Positions 44,265 to 57,600 of a stretch of DNA of 64,000 nucleotides are shown here, in pieces. The notes under the pieces were generated by a model. The model saw nothing but the letters and a program-made list of their open reading frames with translations. It was not told where the DNA came from and made no database searches. A program made the translations under genes and the position numbers. This stretch comes from Tulasnella sp. 424 (Eukaryota; Basidiomycota; Agaricomycetes; Cantharellales; Tulasnellaceae). Position 1 is the first letter of the stretch. Each line of letters opens with the position of its first letter. The stretch lies in NCBI GenBank assembly GCA_019633425.1, contig WSUB01000006.1, positions 310,001 to 374,000 of the forward strand, read 5' to 3'.

Positions 44265-47200
44265 ATGGCGGTTTTCCCTCTCAAGCGCCCTTCAAATATT
44301 CACACGTCATCTCTCGACTCCAACTCCGATCAGACGGTCAGACGTGGAACGTCTGAATCCCCGATTCCAGAGGCTAGGTCTCTTTCAGACCAGAGCGGCG
44401 CCTCGACCACTTTCCCAGAAGTCGTAGACCGGCTCATGAGGAGAAAGAACTATTTACTTGAGACGCTTACGGAGGAAGCCAATCAAACACCAGCGTTCCG
44501 TGCCGACAATCGTCTACAGGATGAGTGTGTTCGACACTTCCTTTCATTCCAAAAGTAGGTCGCATCTTGTCCTTATGACAATCACTTGAAAGGTATTGAC
44601 GGTACTTCTAAAGGAAAATCGACAACCTCGAACATCGAATTCACGAATTCACTCGTGCAGTTCGCCCTCTAGGGTCGTCTAGCGGTCTCATATTCTCTAC
44701 GATCAGGCTTCGTGGCCACATGACCGATATACAAGACGTATTTTTCGCAAACGCGGCCTCAATCTACGTTGCATTTGGGGAAAAGCCGAGATCCGAACTA
44801 CCCCAACTCCTTCGTGTGCACTCACCCGCAAACTCTGGAAGGCAGGCAGGCAGTATGAAAGATTTCCCCGATCTTCTAGAGGGCTTCGCAAGCGAGCTCC
44901 GCGAATTTCTAGCTTCGCTTCGGGACATTCCAGAATTCTCTGATAAGGGTCTTACGGATTCCCTCGATGCTTTCGCGACCTGGCTGGATTATAGAGCGAA
45001 TGGATTGCAGGATTTCGGCAGTAAGTCTTCCTTCGCATGAGATATTCGCCAAGGACTTACCGAGTACTCTGTCGGTATGTAGCGAAGTTGACAACGCCTG
45101 CGCTCAAACGTTACACAAACGGTCTCATGCTCGAAATGGGAAAGTACCTGGACCAGACAGGGGATGCTTAGGCTCATTTCGGAAAAGATGGTGAGCACGG
45201 GTTGTCAATCGGTCGGCACGAACCTGAGACGAAGCATCTTGTCAAAGGGGTTAAGGCAATTCAGATCGCGCAAGACCGTTCCAAGGAGCAGCTCCTTAAT
45301 ATGTCCACCGTGGTAAGCAAATTCGGCATTCCACCTAGCCAACACAGGTATCAAATGTAACAATGTTGTTCGACAGGCAACTTTCTTCTCCGGTGTAGCT
45401 GCAACTACATTCCAGGTGCGTCAGAGTTTCTCAGTCATTTGATTTTGGCGAAGCTCCGGGGAACGCCTGGTCAGCATGACGTCCGTTCACTAACACACAC
45501 ATTATTAAACGCAGTACACGTCAGGGAATACAAAGTACGCTTGATTACGACTAGAGGAGCTTACGGTTCGACTTATATCTCATCTCGCACCCCAGGTCCA
45601 CAAGGCTTGATGAGATTGTTCGGGCACTCTGGGTCTCATCTTTGATCCTGAGCATCGCTTCCGCCATCAATTCTCAGCTTGCAATGCATTGTGAGTCGGG
45701 GCCCGATTTTGAGTTTGCGCCTATTGACTTGAGCCCATCGCCTAGGGAGAACGGCTATGTAGTCAGTGCAATCCTCCTTCTGATTCTCCACGCACTCACC
45801 ATTCGATTATAGTCGATCGCCGCGGAGCGCTCTTCCTAGTAAGCGCATGTTTTCCTTTGATTCCGCGTAAGCATAATAACGTCGATAATCTACAGTGTGG
45901 ACATCCCTCTGTCTTAACCAAACACCTCTTCTTTTCCTTACCTTCTCCGTCCTGACCTTCTCCATCGGCTTGGTCATCTACACGTATTCTTCATCACAAG
46001 GAAAGCTAGTAACGCTATGCGCAACCGTTCTCACCTCATTCACGTCTCTCATCTTGCTTACCGTAATCTTGTGGGAGGGTGGAGAGCGCTGGCAAGCTTC
46101 CAAGTCCGGTCAGATGAGCCAAGAGATCGGACCCGGTGTTCCGGTGGCGCATCAACCATGGGAGGGGCCGGTCGAAGAGGTCAAGCACTTCAATATGCTA
46201 GTCGGCAAACTGGTGTGGAGAGGGACACGAAAGACGTACTCGGCCATTCGACCACCTCTCGGATGGCTCTTTACAGTCTTCTCCTGGCTACCCAAACCCC
46301 GCGCTCGTCGGACGGAATTGGAGTATTATTCGGGAGACGCCCAAGGGGTAGCAGGGCTCCCAAACCTGATGGTTTTACCAATGGTACAGACTGCCACACT
46401 TGGAGGGGTGCAGTGGAATGGCTCTACCGCATCCGTGGATTCGCACAAGGACAAAGACGACATCCAACAACATTGGCAGATGCTATCCCCGCCAGGAGAG
46501 CTCAAAATAGACATCCAAGGGAGCACAACAAACCAGATCAGTCAAGATACCTATCCCTTCTCACCCGCTACACACTATGGTCCTCATCGCGACCAACGCT
46601 TTTTCGACTCCGCTTGGCAGCTTGTGCGAGATCCAAAAGCGAGAGACCTCTTGAACCTATTACCGATGACACTGGAAGGATCCAGGAACCTCAAATCGTT
46701 AAAGCGAGTGGATTATTATACTCCCATGGAGGGAACTGGCCCTGTTCAAGACTTGCAGTTCGCACCCGACGGGAAATGGATTGCCGCTTCCGTCCGGGAC
46801 GGAACTGTGGGGCTATGGCACGTCGACTCTGGTTTGACATGGAATTCAGCTCTCGCCGCCCAGCAAGGGAGTATAGCTTGGCATAAAGAGATCCTCCGAC
46901 TTCTCGTCCCCCTGAAAGACGGCGTAGAAGTTTGGGAGCTTGGGGTACGTTACATGCTGGGTCTTGGAAGCCGCGATTCCACAACTGACCTCACGACCCT
47001 CCCAGGCGGCGCGGCGAAAGAAACGTGTAAAGAGTGGGTTGGAAGCATTTACGTGGCTTCAAGATGGCCAGAGTTTTGTTGCAGTCAAGGAAAACAGTTT
47101 ATACGTACTGGTCAGGACGGTCGTCCACTCCATCCTGGCAACGTAATGACGGAGGGCATCTAGAATATGGAAAGGGAGGGAGTACCGCATCGACACCATA

Positions 47201-48251
47201 TCTTGCATCATCCATTACATGTTCACGACATGGCGTCGATTCCGCCTACTGAAGGAAGAGAAGCACAGTAAGTAGAGTATTGCATCGCCTGACGGAACGC
47301 TCGATCGGGGGCCATAACTGACCTGTGAGTGCCTGGTCTCCAGATTGATTATCATGGTTTGTACCATACAGGACGATGCATGGAGTGAAGACGCACACGA
47401 AAGGCTTCTTTCATTCTTAGGCGCTCGCTGGCAACGCGTTCGGCCAAAAGACGTCCAGCCTCAGCGGCGAATAATAGGTAGGCGGAGGTCCTTGAACTTT
47501 AACGCCCGGAACTGACGCCACTATGATTCAGTCTATGATATAGAGCACACCAAAGTTTCCGCCGAAGTCCCTGTCTGGGGCGAGGCTCAGCATATAACCG
47601 TTAGTCGGAATGGTAGATTTGCGCTTGTATCGTATGGGTCGACTGCTCCGCCCGAGCTCTGGCACATCCGAATTTCCGCTACGGGAAATGTCAGCTTGGA
47701 GCTGTGCCACATGTATCTGCCGACTCCCAAAGCAGGCGTAGATGAAGGCACTTGCGAGTTTGTAGGTCGCGCTTCATTCGGGTACGTCACTCTGGTTGTT
47801 CGTCACTGTCCCCGTATCGCTCCAGCTGACGCTTCCTGCAGAGGAGACTTAGACGAGTACGTCGTGGCAACTACTAAAGGTTAGGAGACCAAAAAGGACC
47901 ACAGAACAACTCTGAGACTTACCTGATGACAATTGCATAGATGGGCATGTTTATGTGTGGGAGTGTGCATCGAGCAAACTGTGCCATACTATCAAGGACG
48001 TCCATAATAGGGCTACTCACGGGGAGGTAACCGGAGTTTCGTGGTGTCCATCGAATGGAGACAGAAACTTCCCTCTGTTGGCCTGCGGAACGACTGACGG
48101 AGGACTAGTTCTTTGGAGTGCCGGCGTCAACCGTGAAGAAGCAGGAGTGAACGAAAACAAAAGTCCGACCTCCGAGACATCAAATGCAAAGTCCAAAGAA
48201 TCCGAGAGCCAGGAAAGTGCGCAAGCTGGACCAGCGGCAAACCCTATGTAG
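44265..48251 (+). pseudogene. TM-WD40 family copy E, one nonsense codon
   Basis: Sister of copy D. From ATG 44265 it reads MAVFPLKRPSNIHTSSLDS, then HEFTRAVRPLGSSSGLIFST, the ATFFSGVAATTFQ and YRSPRSALP micro-exons, and the long exon 45896-46944 with FLTFSVLTFSIGLVIYTY and LQFAPDGKWIAASV. The end is HVYVWECASSKLCH..LVLW. All splice sites and frames fit except one: in the third exon, where D reads QTGDALKHF, E reads QTGDA-stop-AHF (TAG at 45169-45171). A product from the start would be about 250 residues, all N-terminal helical region and no membrane helix. Everything else is preserved, so inactivation is recent, or the stop is bypassed, or it is a sequencing error. Confidence 0.75.
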
Positions 48252-49676
48252 ATCTTGCTATCATATATATATGCTCTCTGTAACTATGTCGATCATTTTT
48301 CTGAATGCACATTCGAAACTGTAATGAAATAGTATTTTCGAACTTTTTGACCGTACTTACCGACGTTAACCCATGCCTGATAATTTTGAGGCCAGTAATT
48401 TAACATTTCCACATCCAACGTTAATTCTCAGACTAGGCGCGCGACTATTGTGAGTTTCCTGCTATCGGGGCGCTGTAAGAGCTCGTACGTCCTCCAGTTG
48501 ACCATCAATGGACAACTCTCAGCGGCCGAAAGCCTGGCTTTGGTTCGGCATTTAAACATTTTTCTGACTAAAATGCAACCGTGGCCGAGAGTGGATTTAG
48601 TTTCCTTTAGTGGATCAGCAAGTCCAACTGTGAGAGCCGATCTATGGCTTGTTCCTGAGCGTTGAGATTGCGACCAACTTCTTTACCTTGCAACTCACGG
48701 TGATATCTTCCCTTGCCACCGTAGTCTTAATTAACTTTTCATTCTACCAACCGAATTCCTATCGACTAGGGTGGACCCGCGTATGACTCGAACAATAGGA
48801 GCATTGCCGTGAATTCCAGATAGTTCGAACACCGCTTCCCCCGACCTGGCACATCAGACTCGTTCATGAATCTCGGAGATATATTATGGTGTTTCTTGGC
48901 ATCTATTGGTGGACTGCGGGGGTCAGGTCAAGTTACAAATTTGTCCACAACCCAAACCTGATTTTCGCAGTCTCGACTTACAGTACGGTGGGTCAAAAAA
49001 ACAAACTTGCGTCTGAAAACTTATGCCAGTCGGATCATCAGCAAGTGGGAAGGCGCGACCTGGAGCACTTACAAGGCTCGTACGATCAATTACCAAGGTT
49101 CCGGACTTCAGGGCAACCAAGGCGAGATCTATTTTGGTGGAATACACAAGGCACAACACGGCGGCAATGTGTGAGAAACCGCAAGCAATGTTCGGGACGC
49201 TTCCAAAGCCGAAACACAATGCGATCATTCCCTGCTAAAATGTCCTAATCGACCTGATTTCACCTGAGAGAGCTACGTACGCTTTCCGAATTCAAACATG
49301 GGCGGTCATTTCCCACACATCCGCCGCGTGTTCGGATTTCGGACATTACCGACCTCCACTTGCGGTATCGAGTTACTCCGCCTCCGCCTACGCTTATCAT
49401 CTCACATCGAAACTAATTATATCCGGCTCATAGGTTCAAGCTGCCGCTGGCGGCCTTCGATTCCATGCGGTCATGAGCGCTTGCATCTCGGACTTCGCCG
49501 AACAAGACGTGGTCTCAAACAGGGATTGATCTAAGCGCTCGCGAACTTCGCGTGGGACCGTGTCTTGCTATTTAGAGGAGGAACGTCACCCATCGAGCCG
49601 ACTTGAACACTTGATCGACATTTCCCCTCAGAGATCATGGAGGGCCCCCACTATCTTGGCGTTCCTCTTCAAAATA
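48252..49676. other. Intergenic DNA between copies E and F
   Basis: No gene is supported. About 49130-49390 is the dispersed relative of 16480-16760 (shared GTGTGAGAA, ATGTTCGG, CCTGATTTCA, TCCGAATT and GTTCGGA blocks). Open frames here have no conserved splice or motif pattern. Confidence 0.4.
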
Positions 49677-52600
49677 ATGGTAAGCCTTAGGGTCAAGACC
49701 GCATTTGACTCAGTCCCGGGCATTCATGAGTGGGACATTTTCACCTCAGATCGTCACGGCCGCCACCAGAAACTAGTACGAGACATTATTGAGGCAATGC
49801 AGCACATGGTCAAGAGTAAAGATGTCACTCCCGAGATTTCGGACGATGCCGAGCGCCCAAATGAAGCCTTTCATGCCGACAACCACATCCAGAACGAGTG
49901 TATGCAACAATACGGCTCCTTCAAGAAGTAGGTAATACGAAACCTATCGCAACGTTCGTAATCTAACCCAAGGTCCTTTTCTCAGGAGTGTCCAAGGTCT
50001 CGGGCATCGCCTCGATGACTTTATACGGGCTGTAAGACCGCTTGGGTGTTCCAGCCAACTCATCCTATCGGCTCTCGAACTTCAGAAGCGGATGACGGTC
50101 CTCCTAGACGTCTTCCGCCAAAATTCTATCTCGATTTATAAAGCCTTCGGGGAGAACGATAGCCCCGAGCAGCCAGATATCTTCCATTCCAATTCTCCAC
50201 ATCGTACTCAGAAGCCATTCCAACAGCTAAAGGAGCTTACAGATCTTCTCGAGAACATCTCAGAAGAGTTGGGGAACTTTTTGAAGTCTCTTAGCGACAT
50301 TCCCGAATTCTCCGACAAGAAACTCACCGACTCCATTCTGGCCTTTGAGGGCTGGCTTATCTACCGAACCGGTAACCTGGAGGATTTTCGGGGTAAGTAA
50401 TCGCAAAATGGGACTTTAAATTTTCTATTTACCGGATTTATTGCGTAGGTCAACCGCAGACACATGCTATGGAACGTTACACAAATCACTTGATGCTTGA
50501 AATGTGCAAATATATGACAGAAACTGGGAAAGCACTTGAGAACTTTGCAAGAGATGGTGAGGAGTATCTAATAACCATAGGGTGCTTTGATTCACTCCAC
50601 TCACGCTTGATCAATACTAGGGGTTGTCGCAATCAAGGAAGCCCAGGATCGCTCTAAGGAACAATTGCTAAACATGTCCACGGTAGTAAGTGGATACAGA
50701 CGCCATGTTTCTCGTAGTACCACTAAAAGGTTCGATACTTCAGGCTACGTTCTTCTCGGGTGTCGCTGCGACAACGTTTCAGGTGTGTCGGTGTTTATCT
50801 GCCACAGCGCACGTTTTTGGGAGGATCTCGTATCTGCTCTCACTATCGTGGAACGGGCTCCTCCCGCTTGAATTCGTCCGTTGACTCTATGTGTTTCACA
50901 ATGTCAAGTACACAGCCGGGGAACAGCAGTATGTCATCCTCCACTACACCAAGGATTATGTTCTTATATTTCTTCTCTGCCCTCCAAGCTCTCACCTCGA
51001 TCAAGCTGTGCGCGCACTTCTGGTTTCATCCCTCATTCTGAGCATTGCCTCGGCCATCAATTCCCAGCTAGCTATGCATTGTACGTCCTACTGTTTCCTC
51101 AAGAAGCTCCGTTGACCAATTTGATGTCATGGCTACAGGGAGATCGGCTATGTAGTAAGTCAATTAAGTTACTGGATTGCTCTGTTGCTTAGACTTTTCA
51201 ATCAGCCGCTCACCACGGAGCGCCCTTCCGAGTGCGTGGCCTACATTCTGTCTGTCTGTTTGGCAGAGGAGCTGACCTATGGTCTTTCAAGTGTGGACAT
51301 CAGTTTGTCTAAACCATACGCCCCTCCTGTTTTTGGTTGCTGCGGTCCTGACTTTCTCAGTTGGGCTCGTTGGCTACACTTACTCCTCGTCCCAAGGAAA
51401 AGTAGTGACTCTGAGCGCCACCATTCTCACGTCATTCACGTCACTTATCCTCCTAACGGTGATACTCTGGGAGGGCGGGGAGCGATGGCAAGCCTCGAAA
51501 TTCCACCGAACCGGGCAATGGGTGGATCTAGGGGATCCAGTCACCGTCAACCAACCTTGGGAGCCTTATTCAGACTTCAAACGATCAATCACTACCCTAG
51601 GGAGCCTCGCCTTCAAAAATACGCGGAGGCTATGCTTGGTGCTCTCGGTACCTTTTGGGTATCTGGTTGGTTTCCTTGCGTCTTGCCTCCGGCGACTTGC
51701 TTCCACAAGAAGAAGCCAGTCTAAGGCTGATGACGAAACCAAAGGACTTCCTCCTCCAGCGATCTCATCTGAGAGGGTGATACCGGATCTCAAATTCTAC
51801 AACCTCTCAAATGGTTCGTCAAAAACAAATTCTATCAAGACCCAGGGCCGCCCGACCCATCGCTCCGCTGCACCCGCCGACACCTCTCGGTTAAGTGCCG
51901 AGACGGCGAGATCCGATGATGAACAAGCAGATTCTCGGCCTCAGACACCGGAAGCGCCTTCGAAGCCATCGCATTTTGGAAGATTTAACAATACTGTACG
52001 GCGGCTGAAGCGAAACCCAGCATCCCACAAAATCATCAAGTCCTTGCAGGTTTCGCCATACGAGTCCAACACACTGAAGACTTTCGAAGCTCTAACTCAT
52101 CGTATAGTTCCCGAAAAGGGGTCAGGAGCTGTACAAGACCTCAGCTTCTCTCCAGACGGGAAGTGGCTAGCGGCCTCGTTCGCCAACGAGACGACGGGAG
52201 TGTGGGAAGTGAGCGGTAAATTCACCTGGAATAATGGGTTTCCTACACAACCTGGTGGTATCGCATGGTCCCCGGATAGCCGATACCTCCTGGCCAAACA
52301 CAAGGCTCAGGGTGCAGTAATATGGTCGCCAAACGTAAGTGCCACCCTTTCTCGCTGAATTACGTTTGACCGAGAATGAGCGCGATAGGATGGGCAAAAG
52401 CTGAGCGTCTCAAGAAAGAAGTTCGAGGCAATTACATGGCTGTCCAATGGAAACTTCGTTGCTATCCATAATCAGCGTGTTTACATAATTGTAAGTTGGG
52501 TATTTTCTGCTGTTATATTCAGTTCGATTATTCCTCAACGGTGATATTTAGGCAGGGAATACTGGAGCTACTGAATCGCGGCTTCTCCTCTCTTCTCGCC

Positions 52601-53570
52601 GCCCCCTTCGAATGCACGATATTGCATCTATCCCCACTGGTGATCCCAACCGTCGAGGGTAAGCCGCGCCTCCACCTGTACACTTTTTTTGCATGTCTAA
52701 TGATTATCACATGTTTAGACTCATCATAGCGATTGGCTCTGTTCAAGACAAGCCTTGGAATGAAGAAATATATCAAAGACTTTTGACCTTCAAGTTCTTA
52801 GCTGGCCCCATGCCCATGCGCCCCGAAGAGGTTCAACCGCAACGGCGCATTCTAGGCAAGTGCGATGGTGATCGAGTAAAAAGTGTCATTCTGATAAGCC
52901 GCATTCCTCAGTATATGATATTGACAAACACAGGATTGCTGCTGCCGTCCCCATTTGGGGTAAGGCTCAACACGTCACGGTCAGCAGGAACGGCATGTTC
53001 GCCCTCATCTCGTATGCAGCTCCGACGCCCCCAGAGCTCTGGGAAATTACCCCCTCTGCTGAAGAAAACGTTTCCTTGCGGCTTTGCCATATGTATTTGC
53101 CTACCACGGGAGCCGCGGAAGGCACAACATCGCTGACAGAGTTCGTTGGCCAAGCTCGCTTTGGGTAAGATGAAAAATTTAGCACTAGAAGCGAGATTAA
53201 CTGACGGAGCTGTCTGTGGCAGGGGAGACGCGGATGAATACGTTGTGGCAACGACCAGAAGTGAGTACCAGTCCGGATATCAACATGAGCTTCTGGTTTC
53301 TGACTTTCCGATTCCATAGGTGGCGAGGTCTACATATGGGATGCCCACTCCAGCGAGCTGTGCCATGTCATTAAGGACGCTCGTGATGGAGCTATAAATA
53401 GCCAGGTCATGGGCATAGGTTGGTGCCCAACAAATAAAGAGATGAGAGTGCCGATGTTTGCCTGTGGACTTGGGGAGGCAGAGATCGTTGTTTGGAAAGG
53501 CCAGGGCCAAGATCCCGCCAAGCACGAGAAGGCTTCGCCGGGACCTTCACGCACGCAAGCCATGCCATGA
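49677..53570 (+). CDS. TM-WD40 family copy F
   Basis: The start is uncertain; ATG 49677 (MVSLRVKTAFDS) is the first in-frame ATG before the conserved end of exon 1 (FHADNHIQNECMQ..). The helical region has FIRAVRPLGCSSQLILSALE and DIPEFSDKKLTDSILAF. Micro-exons: ATFFSGVAATTFQ, then VRALLVSSLILSIASAI, then YRSPRSALP. The long exon 51292-52334 has LFLVAAVLTFSVGLVGYTY and LTSFTSLILLTVILW, a Ser/Thr/Pro-rich linker, and blades LSFSPDGKWLAASF and IAWSPDSRYLLAK. Then ITWLSNGNFVAIH, MHDIASIPTGDP, VTVSRNGMFALISY, EVYIWDAHSSELCH and MFACGLGEAEIVVW. No stop was found. The TGA is at 53568-53570. Confidence 0.75.
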
Positions 53571-54694
53571 TATTCGATACCTCTATAAATTAATATTATT
53601 TCAAGCAGCTCTCGTCACTTTGGAGTGACCTTTATGTCTCCGCTTGCTCAAACGCTATACTTTTCTACTAGACCACCTCGTGTTCGGCATTTAGGGCGCT
53701 TAAGTGCGCCGTACCCCGTGAATGGAGCCAAGGCGAGCTGAGAGGGTCGTAGAATAGAATTTCAAGTCTGCGATAACGCCGGTGTCTTCGGGAGGGGGGA
53801 TTCGGGCAGGGAATTCAGCCTTGGGCAGACTCGTGTTGGGCGGTGGCTTTGGGTTCTAGCCGGGTGCCAAAACCCACCGGTGGGAAAACTGGCCCTCCTC
53901 ACAGAGATCACTTTCCATATATCGTTACCTCCCCTCCCTTCGAAGCCGCAGAGCGGAGTGAAGGTACCTGTGGCTGAGGTCTGGAACTGTGTTGGAACCT
54001 TGATCTATCATGGCTAGCCCTTGCGCCTTGTCACAGCACACGTGGTGAACTCGTGGATTCCAGTTTAGAGTTGAGTGTAGAGCCAAGAGGATACCCCGAT
54101 TTCCTCCCTTTAAGACGTTGGAAAACAGAATTAAGGGAAAGGACACGAGCGTAGAAGGTGGTACACTGCCTTCGCAACAGCCAGGTCAGATTAGAATCCC
54201 GGACGGTCGCCTCATTCCTACACCAAACGCAAGGAAACTGGGCACATCCAAAACTAGGTTTATTTCGGTATTACTATTTCTGCTTTAGCGTGAATATTTC
54301 GTCCCGATTTCTGTCTTGGGTGACTTACGCTGCAGCAATTGGGCGACATAGTTTACAGTCTCATCGGCTTGAGAATGACTCATGTATCCAGGCTGCAGGA
54401 GAACACCTACCATGCATATCCCTTATTCGGAGACCCTAGACTAGGTATATGCTGAAGTCAAATATTGTAATCAAAACGGGTGGGGTATTTGGTACACGAT
54501 CGACTACACGTACCACTCAACGCCAGGCAATAAATCCATTTAAGGCAAATTCCATAGAAGCAGGCGTTCTCTATCTAGCCAAGCGCGAATGCATTAACAA
54601 AGGGCCAAGGCTGGTGGAAGGAGGTATATATACTCGTCGTCATTGTAGTGCCGTTATACGTACTGTTAACGCTTCCCCACACGACAGCTCAAAA
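53571..54694. other. Intergenic DNA between copies F and G
   Basis: No convincing gene on either strand. ATATATACTCG at about 54626 may serve as a TATA element for copy G, about 70 bases before its start codon. Confidence 0.35.
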
Positions 54695-57600
54695 ATGCCC
54701 TTTCGCTCAAAAAGTAGCGCTCCGCGCAGACGACGTGAGTAGATAAGGAGCACAAATACGTAATATACCTCTGCCGACTTCTTATTCGCGTCCATTAAGC
54801 AAAAGTACCTTCCCGGGAGCAAGCTTTAAATGACATCCGATTCGGAGATGTTGTTTTCGAAGTGCTTCGGAGGATGCGAGAGAAGAATGGCGAAGGAGAA
54901 CCTGTGATAGTGGAAGAGCCCGAATCGTACTTGTGTCCTTCTAACAGCCTCATCCAGTACGAGTGTGTCCATACTTTCCGTCTATTTTCCAGGTCTGTCT
55001 AGGGCGAAATGTGGTGGAGGTTCCCGCTGACGATCCTTGGAACCAGGCATGCGGACGAGTTCAATAATGGGCTGGCTGAATTTCTAAAATTGATGCCGTC
55101 TATTCATTCTCCAAGCGGCCTTAATCTATCCGGAATGGAATTGCAGAAACGGATGGCGCATGTTCTGGACGTCTTTCGCTGCGTGGCTGCCTCACTCTAC
55201 CGGCAGTTTGGTGGGACCTCGGACGTCCCCCTTCCAGATTTCCTTTGCAGCTCCGACTCATTGATAAAGGAGAAATCCCGACCTGCGTACAGTGAAGCGG
55301 ACCTTCCGGCGCTATTAGAAGGTCTTTCTGCGGAGCTCCGCGGGTTCTTCGCCTACCTCCGAGATATAGAGGCCTCTTCAGACCAGAATCTCAGAGATTG
55401 CATTCTCTTCTTTGTCGGATGGATTGATTATAGGGCCAAACGACTGCGGGACTTCGGAGGTGTGGAGCTCTTCTTTGCTCCCTGAGCGTCGTATCACTGA
55501 CCCTTTCGTTCCAGGCCGCCCTCAAAGCTCCGCTCTTCAGCGTTACGCAATCGGAATAATGCCAGATATGGGCAAATATCTACAAGTGATAGGGATCGCT
55601 CTCGGGCAGATTGGAGAGGATGGTAAGCAGGTCACAGACAAAGCAGAAGCTTAGCTCATTGGCTGTTCGTTCAAGGCGTTCAAAATATTCGAGATGTCAG
55701 GAAGAGGTCTCAAGAACGACTTCAAAACCTCTCAGCAGTGGTAGATATTCCGAATGAGAACTGAGACACTTTGTTTGTACTTATTCAACCATGGTCCGCT
55801 TAGGCAACTTTCTTTTCTGCCGTTACTTCGACAACATTCCAGGTAGGTAGACCCTGGGGTGATCCACCCCTGGACATACGCCTGATTGTCAAAGCAGCTA
55901 TTGTTGACGAATCTTGTCTTGATCTTTAGTACACATCGGACCAAACAAAGTGGGTCGCTGAGGTTACCACATTTATAACCCATATCTCAGACTCCTGAAC
56001 TCGCTATCACCGCCCTAGCTCCGTTCTTGGGCAAATCGTTCGCGCATTATGGGTGTCCTCGCTGATTCTAAGCATCGCATCAGCGATTAACTCGCAGCTA
56101 GCGATGCACTGTAAGTTTGGACCATGGAATTATTTCGACCACACTTGACTTATGCATCCTTTTCATTTCACCCTAGGGGGTACTGCGTTATAGTAAGTTC
56201 TTGAATGATTCAACCAAAATCCCGGGATGTCCTTAACCCGCGCTTGTTTGAAAGTCGATCGGCTCGGAGCACCCTTCCATGTAAGTACTTCCAGAGCGAT
56301 TCCAGGTAACCGATCCCTCATGCAACCCTGTCCAGTTTGGGCCGCTATTTGCCTCAACCACACGCCCCTCCTCTTTCTCATCTGCTCTGTTATCACATTC
56401 TCGGCTGGCTTAGTCGGCTACACCTATTCTTCAGGGCAAGGAAAGGTGGTCACACTGTCCGCCACTGTCCTTACATCCTTCACGTCCGCGATCCTCTTAG
56501 TTGTGCTTGCCTGGGAGGGTCAGGAACGATGGAAAGCATTTAAAAGGGCCAGGGCTATTCGAGGAAGCCATATAACTGGTATCGGGACTGTTCTGGTCGA
56601 ATATCTCCGGAGGCTATTGCGCGAGTTTTGGAGCACTAGGATTTCGACGGGAGGGCATGTCTCCCATTCTACCAGGATAGACTACGCTCAACTGTGGCGG
56701 AAATGCGTACGGCCGGTTGCTGGGGCTCTGTCCTGGTGCGGCCGGAGCATCCGGATTCATCTACGTGGATTTGATGGGCAATCCGAATCAACGGAACCTT
56801 TGTCGACGGTCCAGGTTCAAAATACCCACCCGAGTCTGGCAAGGCGGCAATCTCCGACAGCACATCTACAGAGAAGGGCAACGATACTTCAAACAAAACA
56901 CTCGGTGAAAAAAGAATGGACCTCGTCCCTGGAGCGCTGGAGACAAGCCGCGTGGGCTATCGCGCTGGACCCCGTTCTTCAATCGATGCTGCTCACTAGT
57001 GGCACCCCTAATACGGCGATTACAGATCTGCGAGGGAGCCTCAAATACTTCAGGCCAAAAGATCGACCTTCACCACTAGGCTCCTCTGTTCGAGAATTAC
57101 AATTTTCTCATGACGGTGGTTGGTTGGCAGCTTCCCTGGTCGATGGCACCGCAGTTATCTGGAAAGCTACAGACAGTATCCAGAAGGTAGCCTCCATTCC
57201 TTCCACACATGGGCGTATTATGTGGTCCCTCAAAGACAGCTATCTTTTGCATACACAACAGTCGGGAATTGGAACATGGGACACATGCGTATGTACTTGT
57301 GAGGGCTAAATGCGGAAGATCTTTAACATCTAGCCTTGCTTTTCAGACACAGACCTCGTGTAAGCCCTCTGGAACGAAGCAAAATATCCTTGCAGCAACG
57401 TGGCTGAAAACCGGAGAACACTTTGCTGCCGCTACCGAAAAGACGATCTTCCTCATGGTAAGTCAACGTCTAGAAAGGATCTGGCGCTAAGCTGATATTC
57501 GTTGTGTATGAAGGGTCGTACTACGGGAAAGATTAGCTTGGAGCGTCAACCCACAAGTAGTCCTTTGAAGATCTCTGACGTAGCAATAGTTGAAAGAGTA

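Noticed and set aside
46017..46886. 289-codon + strand frame inside copy E
   Set aside because: Shadow of the long exon 45896-46944 in another frame; a similar shadow exists in copies D and F because the true exon is conserved.
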